A stretch of 48,498 bases of DNA from an uncultured Spirochaetaceae bacterium (lineage in GTDB: Bacteria; Spirochaetota; Spirochaetia; Sphaerochaetales; Sphaerochaetaceae): positions 1-48,498 of the forward strand of contig CALXOH010000048.1 in NCBI GenBank assembly GCA_944389975.1, in the 5' to 3' direction. Positions 41,848-48,498 of the stretch are shown here, in pieces. A program made the translations under genes and the position numbers. Numbering within the stretch: the stretch's first letter is position 1; each line of letters begins with the position of its first letter. The notes under the pieces were generated by a model. That model was not told where the DNA came from. It saw only the letters and a list, made by a program, of their open reading frames with translations, and did no database searches.

Positions 41848-42636
41848 ATGAAGGTAAAAACAGGAATCCTGATCCTCGCATTATTTTCAGTCCTTGCATT
41901 ATCATCCTGTAAGGCGGTAATCGATGAATTTGTCGAGAAAGGAAACGTGTATTCAGTCAGCTTCAATCCTGGAAATGGCTCTTGGGTTGATGACGGAAGT
42001 CAAACAATAAGGACCGGGCATGTAAGGCATGGCGGCTACGCCACAGATCCCGGGGCTGTCGAAAGGTGGGGTTATTCCTTTGTCGGCTGGAAGATAAACT
42101 CTTCTACATCTTATTATAATTTTGAAAATCCTTCTCCAGTGACTCGCAACATCACATGCACGGCAGAGTGGAGTCCCTTGACCATATACAGTGATGGTCT
42201 GGGTGGATTCAAGCTCCAATATGATTTTGAGAACAACGGCCTGATGATTACAGGTTACGAATCCTATGACGGCTTTTCAGGTGATATCAAGGGGGAATAC
42301 TACTTCATTGATGGAAACCATCATGTCGTATCGATCGGAAGTGAGGCATTCAAATACGATTACAAAACAAAGTTCGAGAGCATCGCGCTTCCTGATACGA
42401 TCCGTGAGGTGGAAGACCGCGCGTTTTATGAGTGCCATGCAAAGGAAATCCACATTCCCGAATCCGTATTGGTTATGGGTAGGGAAGTCTTCTTTCCTGC
42501 AGCTGGCGTGGAAAATATGACCGTATATCTTCCATGGAAGAAGGATGAGATTCCTTCCAGGTGGGTCTCTGGCTGGAATTTCTTTGAAAACGTTGAGTAT
42601 GTATATAAGGGAGATGATCCAAGTTCGCTTCGCTGA
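41848..42636 (+). CDS. lipoprotein with InlB-type and leucine-rich BspA-like domains
   Basis: The 262-residue protein has a lipoprotein signal ending LSSC. Residues about 35-110 form an InlB B-repeat-like domain (YSVSFNPGNGSWVDDGSQT, then GYSFVGWKIN and NITCTAEW). The second part has LRR_5/BspA-like pieces (VVSIGSEAFKYD, FESIALPDTIREVEDRAFYE, EIHIPESVLVMGREVFF). Such proteins are surface-anchored. GGGAGGAA lies before the ATG at 41848; the longer upstream frame runs through the glycerate kinase terminator and was rejected. Confidence 0.82.
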   Translation: MKVKTGILILALFSVLALSSCKAVIDEFVEKGNVYSVSFNPGNGSWVDDGSQTIRTGHVRHGGYATDPGAVERWGYSFVGWKINSSTSYYNFENPSPVTRNITCTAEWSPLTIYSDGLGGFKLQYDFENNGLMITGYESYDGFSGDIKGEYYFIDGNHHVVSIGSEAFKYDYKTKFESIALPDTIREVEDRAFYECHAKEIHIPESVLVMGREVFFPAAGVENMTVYLPWKKDEIPSRWVSGWNFFENVEYVYKGDDPSSLR

Positions 42637-42720
42637 GATCCGTCCTTTCTTTTCCATCTGAATCTTTTTCTCCACTTTCTTCTTGTATTGCTCCTTGGAA
42701 TACTGGGATAATCAGGAAAT

Positions 42721-44616
42721 ATGATAAACGTCCTGGTCGTCATTCCTTATCCCGAGATCGCATCCAATTTCGAAAGGGTGATTTCCCGACTCAACGTCAG
42801 GGAAGTCAGCTTCTCCACCACATTCTCGTACGGCACAAGCGACAGCTCGATCGAATCGTTCGGGTCGTACGACATTGTAGTGGTAAGGGGAATGACGTAC
42901 TACGCAGTTAGAAGGAAGTTTCCCGAACTTCATGCCATCGAGATAATGATGAGCAACACCGACGTATTGAACGCTTTGTACGAAGTGAAGATGAAACACC
43001 CGGTTGCGAAGGTTGGGATAATACTTCCCGATCTGACGATAAGCGGGCACGACGTGTTGAAGGAGCTTACGGGGTTTGATGTCGAAGCGCTCCAGGTCGA
43101 TGACGAGGAGATGATCGACGGTGCGATAGACGAACTTATTGGAAAGGGCTGCAAGATAATAATAGGGGGCCTCACGGTCTCCCGGATATGCCAGAAGAGG
43201 GGGATCGACTACGAGCACATACAAACAAGCGACGTGACTATCGAAAGGGCGATCAAGGATACTTTGAACATGGCCCGGAGCCTCGACAGGGAAAGAACCC
43301 GCTTCATGCTCACCCGTACGATATTCGACAGCATGCCGGGGGTGATGATCGCGACAAACAGGTTCAAGACGATAATCGATGCAAACGACGCAGCCGAGAT
43401 ATTCTTCAATGAGAAAAAACTCGAGGGTCACAAGCTCGACGACTTCTATCCGGGGAATGCCGCCGACATGACTATAAAAGGACATGAGAGCCTGGAGATC
43501 GTCCATAAGATCATGGGCACCGAGATGCTCGTGTCCCAAGCCCCGTTCTCAGGCTCGGATGGAGAGGACGGCGTGTTGATCACGATGCAGAAAGTCGAAC
43601 AGTTCTTCAAGACTGAAAAGAAAGTCAGGGGAAAGATAGGGGAGAAGGGGCTTTCTGCGCGCTATCACTTTTCCGACATCGTCGCCGACAACATCGCGAT
43701 GCGGCAGCTCATTGCAAAAGCGATAAGGTATGCACAAGCCGACGGAAACGTACTGCTGACAGGTGAGACGGGAACCGGAAAGGAGCTTTTCGTCCAGTCC
43801 ATGCATAACGCAAGCCAGAGGGCATCCCGTCCGTTCGTCGCCATAAACTGTGCGGCGATCTCCGAGCAGCTGTTGGAATCCGAACTCTTCGGATACGCAG
43901 ACGGTGCCTTCACCGGTGCGCGGAAGGGTGGAAAGAGCGGACTGTTTGAGATAGCGGACGGCGGCACGATATTTTTGGACGAGATCGGGGAGATGCCGAT
44001 CAACCTACAGGCAAAGCTGCTAAGGGTTCTTCAGGAGAAGGAGATAAGGAAAGTCGGAGGGGACGAGGTGGTGCCGGTTGACGTACGCATAATGAGTGCG
44101 ACAAACCAGAACATCCCCGAACTTGTGGAGAAAGGGCTTTTCAGGCGGGACTTGTACTACAGGATAAACCTTCTAGCGTTGCACATTCCTCCCTTGAGGG
44201 ACAGGGGCAGGGACGTTGATTTATTGTTCAGCCACTTCATAAGGCTCAACGCGGATTCGATGAGCATACAGGTTCCGGAGATCAGGGCCGACGCCTTCGC
44301 CGCCCTCCACAAGTACAAGTGGGACGGGAACATCAGGGAACTGAGGAATGTTGCGGAGAGGATAATGGTCCTGAACGGAAGCCTTCCCGTGACGGCTGAA
44401 ATAATTAATTCCATCGACATTCCGAAAAACGAAGTGATCGAGAGTGAAGAGGAGAAGAAGCCCTTGGGAAAAAAGGATTACAAGTACATGAACCCCAAGG
44501 ATCTCTACGAAAGGTACCTTTCAAGCGGATTGTCGCTTGCCGATTTCTCAAAGAGGATCGGGCTTTCGCGCACTACGATATGGAGAAGGTTCAAGGATGC
44601 TGGATTTCAAAAATGA
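42721..44616 (+). CDS. sigma-54-dependent transcriptional activator with PrpR_N sensor (activator 2)
   Basis: The 631-residue enhancer-binding protein has a PrpR_N domain (about 1-185), a PAS domain (about 195-295), an AAA+ domain with Walker A GETGTGKE (348-355), GAFTGA (395-400) and Walker [12 protein letters not shown] (414-424), then a Fis-type helix-turn-helix at the C terminus (LSLADFSKRIGLSRTTIWRR). PrpR_N senses small metabolites. The next operon starts with a sigma-54 promoter and paired inverted repeats, one overlapping this gene's stop, so it most likely activates the cyclase-TRAP genes when their substrate is present. Confidence 0.93.
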   Translation: MINVLVVIPYPEIASNFERVISRLNVREVSFSTTFSYGTSDSSIESFGSYDIVVVRGMTYYAVRRKFPELHAIEIMMSNTDVLNALYEVKMKHPVAKVGIILPDLTISGHDVLKELTGFDVEALQVDDEEMIDGAIDELIGKGCKIIIGGLTVSRICQKRGIDYEHIQTSDVTIERAIKDTLNMARSLDRERTRFMLTRTIFDSMPGVMIATNRFKTIIDANDAAEIFFNEKKLEGHKLDDFYPGNAADMTIKGHESLEIVHKIMGTEMLVSQAPFSGSDGEDGVLITMQKVEQFFKTEKKVRGKIGEKGLSARYHFSDIVADNIAMRQLIAKAIRYAQADGNVLLTGETGTGKELFVQSMHNASQRASRPFVAINCAAISEQLLESELFGYADGAFTGARKGGKSGLFEIADGGTIFLDEIGEMPINLQAKLLRVLQEKEIRKVGGDEVVPVDVRIMSATNQNIPELVEKGLFRRDLYYRINLLALHIPPLRDRGRDVDLLFSHFIRLNADSMSIQVPEIRADAFAALHKYKWDGNIRELRNVAERIMVLNGSLPVTAEIINSIDIPKNEVIESEEEKKPLGKKDYKYMNPKDLYERYLSSGLSLADFSKRIGLSRTTIWRRFKDAGFQK

Positions 44617-44650
44617 AACATGCTTTGTTTTAAAATTTCACGAATGAAAC
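44604..44650. promoter_or_regulatory. paired enhancer-like inverted repeats (upstream activator sites)
   Basis: Two copies of ATTTCA-N4-TGAAAC occur at 44604-44619 and 44635-44650, exactly 31 bases apart (three helix turns) and 100-150 bases upstream of the sigma-54 promoter. This is the expected form for dimeric Fis-type activator sites. Confidence 0.7.
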
Positions 44651-44751
44651 GCATTCTACAGGTTTTGATTTTTTGATAAATGGTGATGATTGTACAATAA
44701 ATCGTTTTTTGCTAAATAATTTCATAACATGATCTTCAAGAGATCTACACA

Positions 44752-44768
44752 TTGGCACGCATTGTGCT
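44752..44768 (+). promoter_or_regulatory. sigma-54 (-24/-12) promoter of the cyclase-TRAP operon
   Basis: TTGGCAC (44752-44758) and GTGCT (44764-44768) give GG (44754-44755) and GC (44766-44767) with 10 bases between. The -24 element is perfect; the -12 element has one mismatch (GTGC for TTGC). The predicted start, near 44779, lies 30 bases before the cyclase gene. Confidence 0.82.
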
Positions 44769-44809
44769 ATAGTGCAGATAGGTTTGGAAAAATAAAAAAG
44801 GAGAATGGA

Positions 44810-45478
44810 ATGGCAAGGTATATTGACCTCACGTGGCCAATCGAGGAGCATTGGCGTTATCCTGGATTCAAAAGAGAGATCATTTCATCGTTCGATGATG
44901 GAAAACTCTGGCAGATCACGAAGTTCACTCTTGGCTCACACTGGTTTTCCCATATGGATTTCCCGCTTCATTCAGGAAAGGGTCTCGAGGACAGCAATTG
45001 CTATCCGCTTGAGCACTACAACGGACCGGCATCGGTTGTTGACATCCGCACGGGTTCGTCGTTGAAGAACCATGCTTTCACCGCTGAAGAGCTCAAGAAA
45101 GCAATAGGGGACAGGAAGCTCGAGAAGATCGTGCTGTTGAGAAGCGACTGGGACAAGGAAGTTTCGCACATGACGCGCGAGTTCTGGCTCGATGCCCCGT
45201 ACCTTGCCGATGACGCGATCGATTACCTTGCGACATTGGAGCTGAACATGATCGCATTCGATTTCCCGCAGGATTACGCCATCAGGCCCATTTTCGACCA
45301 TCCGGTCAGCCCGGAGGAGCAGAAGACCCACGTTGCTCTTTTGAGGAAAGGCACCCTCCTTGTCGAATACGTATGGAACTTCGACCAGATCGGACAGGAC
45401 ACATGTGAGATAATCTGCATGCCGCTTAGGCTCGAGCACATCGACGGAGGCCCCGTCAGGTTCGTCGCCAAAGTTTGA
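44810..45478 (+). CDS. cyclase-family metal-dependent hydrolase
   Basis: The 222-residue protein belongs to the cyclase/kynurenine formamidase family (PF04199). The metal-binding motif appears as GSHWFSHMDFPLHSG, a variant of HxGTHxDxPxH, with YIDLTWPIEEHW at the N terminus and EKIVLLRSDW centrally. The family hydrolyses amide or ester bonds of small acids; the substrate here is unknown but is likely taken up by the TRAP transporter in the same operon. AAGGAG lies before the ATG; the longer upstream frame covers the promoter and was rejected. Confidence 0.87.
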   Translation: MARYIDLTWPIEEHWRYPGFKREIISSFDDGKLWQITKFTLGSHWFSHMDFPLHSGKGLEDSNCYPLEHYNGPASVVDIRTGSSLKNHAFTAEELKKAIGDRKLEKIVLLRSDWDKEVSHMTREFWLDAPYLADDAIDYLATLELNMIAFDFPQDYAIRPIFDHPVSPEEQKTHVALLRKGTLLVEYVWNFDQIGQDTCEIICMPLRLEHIDGGPVRFVAKV

Positions 45479-45503
45479 GTATAAATAGAATTGGAGGAGT
45501 ATA

Positions 45504-45995
45504 GTGAACAATCCCACACTTGAAAAGATCAACAAGATCTTCAAGTATGCAATGGCGTTGATTGTCTTCTTGTGGATAATCCTCGAGAACTTCGTCGTGT
45601 TCTCGCGCTTTGCATCACTTTCGTTTCCCTGGTCCGAAGAGGTCTTCAAGATGGTATTCATCTGGCTTATCTTCATCGGCTGTGCACTCGCTGCCGTTGA
45701 CAACAAGCACATCGAGATCTCGGTCCTTACCGATGCTTTGCACGGGAGAGCGAAGATAATCCTGAAGATAGTACAGAACGTCTTCATGCTGATCTTCATC
45801 GCAGTTCTGCTCGTTCAGAGCTACAACATCTGCAAGATTCAGCTTACGCTCGGCCAGATTTCAGATATCCTTCGTCTGCCGTTGTATTTCACATCCGGTG
45901 CGATGATCGTAGGTGCTGCAGCTTGGTTGATCGTTACGATCTGGAAGATAGCTGTATATACCAAGGAAGCAATCAACTATAAGGAGGCCGCCTGA
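45504..45995 (+). CDS. TRAP transporter small membrane subunit (DctQ type)
   Basis: The 163-residue protein has four predicted transmembrane helices and the DctQ hallmark WSEEVFKMVFIWLIFIGCA with KHIEISVL. It joins the large DctM subunit to form the importer. It starts with GTG, with GGAGGAG five bases upstream, and its stop overlaps the dctM-like start. Confidence 0.93.
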   Translation: MNNPTLEKINKIFKYAMALIVFLWIILENFVVFSRFASLSFPWSEEVFKMVFIWLIFIGCALAAVDNKHIEISVLTDALHGRAKIILKIVQNVFMLIFIAVLLVQSYNICKIQLTLGQISDILRLPLYFTSGAMIVGAAAWLIVTIWKIAVYTKEAINYKEAA

Positions 45996-47281
45996 TGTCC
46001 AGTGCATTGATGCTGATATTCTTCATACTACTCCTGTTCCTCGGCGTTCCTGTCGTAGGCGCAATGGGCTTGGGGGCGATCTTCTACGTCGCTATCTTCA
46101 TGGACATTCCGATGAACATCATCGCAAGCCAGATGTTCGCAGGAGTCAACTCGGTACCTTTGATGGCAATCCCGTTCTTCATCATCGCAGGTGCATTGAT
46201 GGAAAACGGCGGTATCTCAAAGCGTATCGTTGCATTCGCAAACTCACTCGTAGGACACTTCCCCGGTGGATTCGGACTGGCGGTCGTAGTTGCATCCGCA
46301 TTCTTTGCTGCAATGACCGGCTCGGGAGCTGCTTGTGTTGCAGCTATCGGCGGAATGATGATCCCCGCCATGGTCGACAACGGATATGACAAGGATTTCG
46401 CGTGCGCACTCCAGGCAGCCGGTGGTTCACTCGGACCGATCATTCCTCCTTCGATCCTGATGGTTCTCTTCAGCTGCTGTACTGCAAACAGCGTTGGCGA
46501 CATGCTCCTTGCGGGCGTAATCCCCGGAATCATGATCGCAGTTGCGTTTGCAATCGTAACACTCTGGATTTCCAAAAAGCGCGGATACAAGGGAACGAGC
46601 AAGTTCAGCCTCAGGAACGTCTGGAACACGTTCAAGACGTCTATCTGGGCTCTCCTGACCCCGATGATCATCCTCGGCGGCATCTACTCAGGTCTCTTCA
46701 CTCCGACTGAAGCATCCGCAGTAAGCTGCCTTTATGCAATCATCATTGGTTTCTTCGTGTACAAGGAATTGACTGTACAGGCACTCATCAAGAGCCTTTA
46801 CAACTCGATCAAGCTCATCGGACAGATCCTTGGAATCGTTGCAACAACCCAGATCTTCAGCTGGATTCTGGCATACGCAGGTCTTCCGCAGGCAATCGCA
46901 GCAGCATGTGCGACCTTCAGCGACAACCCGTCGTTGTTCCTGATCCTTTCCATGCTCGTACTGCTTGTCGTCGGATGCTTCCTCGACCCGGTTCCTGCGG
47001 TATTGATCTTCGCACCGATTCTTACGCCTGTTGCACTCTCGCTCGGCCTTGACCCGATCCACTTCGGAACGCTCATGGTCATCACGTTCTGCATCGGCCT
47101 CATCACACCTCCGGTAGGAATGACGCTTTTCGTTGCAGCTGGAATCGGCGAGCGCCCTGTAATGAAAGTTGCAGCCAAAATCTGGCCGTTCGTAATTGCA
47201 ATGTGTGTTTGTGTTCTTATAATGATTTTCGTACCACAGATCGTAACGTTCCTTCCGAACGCTGGAAACGTGGCAGCATGA
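45995..47281 (+). CDS. TRAP transporter large permease subunit (DctM type)
   Basis: The 428-residue membrane protein has about 12 helices and DctM motifs: LMAIPFFIIAGALMENGGIS, AAMTGSGAACVAAIGGMMIP, LQAAGGSLGPIIPPSILMVL, and LITPPVGMTLFVAAGI. It moves a carboxylate-type substrate with sodium ions. The ATG overlaps the dctQ-like stop, with AAGGAGG upstream. Confidence 0.96.
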   Translation: MSSALMLIFFILLLFLGVPVVGAMGLGAIFYVAIFMDIPMNIIASQMFAGVNSVPLMAIPFFIIAGALMENGGISKRIVAFANSLVGHFPGGFGLAVVVASAFFAAMTGSGAACVAAIGGMMIPAMVDNGYDKDFACALQAAGGSLGPIIPPSILMVLFSCCTANSVGDMLLAGVIPGIMIAVAFAIVTLWISKKRGYKGTSKFSLRNVWNTFKTSIWALLTPMIILGGIYSGLFTPTEASAVSCLYAIIIGFFVYKELTVQALIKSLYNSIKLIGQILGIVATTQIFSWILAYAGLPQAIAAACATFSDNPSLFLILSMLVLLVVGCFLDPVPAVLIFAPILTPVALSLGLDPIHFGTLMVITFCIGLITPPVGMTLFVAAGIGERPVMKVAAKIWPFVIAMCVCVLIMIFVPQIVTFLPNAGNVAA

Positions 47282-47303
47282 TTAAAAACATAAGGAGTTT
47301 AAA

Positions 47304-48296
47304 ATGAAGAAAGTATTGGTAATTCTTCTTGTTCTCGCTTGTGCATTCGGCACTCTCTATGCAGGTGGCGGTTCTGATTCCTCCAAGGGACTCACCCTTT
47401 CTGCAACATCCGGTGGAATGAGCGCATCAAGCCCAGCAGGTCGCGGACTTGCTAAGTTTGCAGAGCTCGTAAACCAGTATTCCGAAGGTGCAATCACAGT
47501 TAAGGTCTTCTATGATACGACGCTTGGAAACGCAACGAGCGCAGTATCCGGAATGGTACAGGGAACTGTCGACCTCGTAGTATGCGGCGACAGCTACTAC
47601 TCAGGCCTTGTTCCTGAGATCCAGGCTTTCGAGCTTCCGTTCATGTTCAGCGACAAGGAAGATGCACGTTCTGCTGTAAACGGTGAACCCGGACAGTATA
47701 TCTTCGACAAGCTCGACCAGAAGGGCATCCATGGCCTCGCATTCTGGGAGATCGGATTCAGGCAGCTTACAAACAACGTCCGCGTTGTAAAGACTCCTGC
47801 AGACCTCAAGGGAATCAAACTCCGCTGTCTCCCTGCAACTTATCAGGTAACGGCATGGGATGCAGCTGGTGCAATGCCTGTTCCGATGGACGTATCGGAG
47901 CTCTACTCATCACTCCAGCAGGGTGTTGTAGACGGTCAGGAGAACCCTGTAAGCGAAATCTACGCACAGAGGTTCTACGAAGTCCAGAAGTACATCTCGA
48001 TGACGAACCACGTCTATACTCCGATGCTCTTCTCGATCTCCGGCATCCGCTGGGCTCAGCTTGACGATGCTCAGAAGGATATCATCCTCCGCGCAGCAAA
48101 GGATGCACAGCAGGAAGTCTACAACATCAATGACAGCGAGGAAGCTTCCCTTCTTGACGAGATGGTTTCTTCCGGAAACCTCGAACTCAACACTGAAGTT
48201 GACAGCGAAGCATTCAAGAGCGCAATGCAGCCTGCATACGACCTCTTTGAGAAGGACTACGGTTCAGAGTTCATCGATCTTCTTCAGTCCAACTGA
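47304..48296 (+). CDS. TRAP transporter substrate-binding protein (DctP type)
   Basis: The 330-residue exported protein captures the substrate. The signal peptide is cut near LYA|GGG. DctP features include GTVDLVVCGDSYYSGLVPEI, FELPFMFSD, FRQLTNNVRVVKTPADLKGI and the conserved Arg in KLRCLPA that binds the substrate carboxylate, then SELYSSLQQGVVDGQENPVS. AAGGAG precedes the ATG. It ends the operon, with a strong terminator after it. The ligand is unknown; DctP proteins commonly bind C4-dicarboxylates or sugar acids. Confidence 0.95.
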   Translation: MKKVLVILLVLACAFGTLYAGGGSDSSKGLTLSATSGGMSASSPAGRGLAKFAELVNQYSEGAITVKVFYDTTLGNATSAVSGMVQGTVDLVVCGDSYYSGLVPEIQAFELPFMFSDKEDARSAVNGEPGQYIFDKLDQKGIHGLAFWEIGFRQLTNNVRVVKTPADLKGIKLRCLPATYQVTAWDAAGAMPVPMDVSELYSSLQQGVVDGQENPVSEIYAQRFYEVQKYISMTNHVYTPMLFSISGIRWAQLDDAQKDIILRAAKDAQQEVYNINDSEEASLLDEMVSSGNLELNTEVDSEAFKSAMQPAYDLFEKDYGSEFIDLLQSN

Positions 48297-48318
48297 GTTT
48301 GATTTGTTTATCGATTCG

Positions 48319-48347
48319 ACGGGCGGGATGATTCCCGTCCGTTTTTT
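48319..48347 (+). terminator. strong rho-independent terminator of the TRAP operon
   Basis: A 10-base stem (ACGGGCGGGA with TCCCGTCCGT, one G-U pair) around a four-base loop is followed by T residues, 22 bases after the dctP-like stop. Confidence 0.92.
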
Positions 48348-48382
48348 ATCGCTTGGATAGAATGATATGATGTCAACGACCT

Positions 48383-48498
48383 TCAGGACAAGCCTGAAGG
48401 CTTGGACGTGAGCGTTTTATCCACAGGCTCCGTTTCCGGTTTACCTGTGGCACTCCATCCATACGGCTGATTGACTGCAGCCTGCCCGGATTGCATGA
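48383..48498 (-). CDS. possible C-terminal end of a minus-strand gene running out of the window
   Basis: A minus-strand frame is open from the window edge to TGA at 48385-48383 and reads plausibly (SGQAAVNQPYGWSATG, then KPETEPVDKTLTSKPSGLS). An 8-base inverted repeat (CCTTCAGG and CCTGAAGG, 48380-48400) overlaps the stop. No family is recognised and the opposite strand also has an open frame here, so the call is weak. Confidence 0.25.
   Translation of the reverse strand, partial: MQSGQAAVNQPYGWSATGKPETEPVDKTLTSKPSGLS

Noticed and set aside
46084-46683. 199-residue minus-strand frame opposite the DctM-like gene
   Set aside because: Shadow of a clear transporter gene with no own signals.
1-48498. 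tRNA or rRNA genes and CRISPR arrays
   Set aside because: Intergenic stretches were read for T-loop motifs and regular spaced repeats; none were found, though a covariance-model scan was not possible.

Overview
The window looks like chromosomal DNA of a spirochaete, most likely a Sphaerochaeta-like member of the Spirochaetota (inference). The clues are many lipoproteins with short lipoboxes, InlB-type and GLUG-type surface repeats, exported proteins cut just before Gly-Gly, a long acetate kinase, a MurB-like protein without its catalytic residues, and a TRAP transporter under sigma-54 control. I saw no tRNA, rRNA or CRISPR array. Genes are packed tightly on both strands, with many ATGA/GTGA couplings and interlocking convergent stop codons.

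Left part (1-12.4 kb): the tail of an IS3-type transposase; an FKBP-type isomerase on the minus strand; a purine-salvage operon (deaminase, purine nucleoside phosphorylase, methyltransferase-like protein); a MarR/MATE efflux pair with a palindromic operator; and a complete phosphate operon pstSCAB-phoU-phoB-phoR headed by four Pho-box-like repeats at exact 11-base spacing.

Middle (12.4-31.2 kb): yhbY, a GNAT acetyltransferase and galactokinase; a lipoprotein whose start region carries an A9 tract one base out of frame; a RecQ-like helicase; acetate kinase; a beta-rich exported protein; the MurB-like protein; cysS followed by an ECF sigma factor and its zinc anti-sigma factor; a small Hc1-like histone; a GLUG-repeat lipoprotein with an RNA hairpin over its ribosome site; valS; and several unknown genes.

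Right part (31.6-48.5 kb): a six-gene overlapping cluster yqeC-yqeB-proA-proB-unknown-sigma-54 activator. The activator gene is followed by tandem repeats, a clean sigma-54 promoter and, about 215 bases later, a strong terminator with no convincing gene between them: a candidate sigma-54-driven small RNA (or 36-residue peptide). Next come a gene remnant split by UGA, a DUF362 protein, glycerate kinase, a lipoprotein, and a second sigma-54 activator with paired enhancer-like inverted repeats and a sigma-54 promoter driving a cyclase plus TRAP transporter operon. The two activators therefore share one layout: activator gene, repeat sites at its 3' end, then a sigma-54 promoter.
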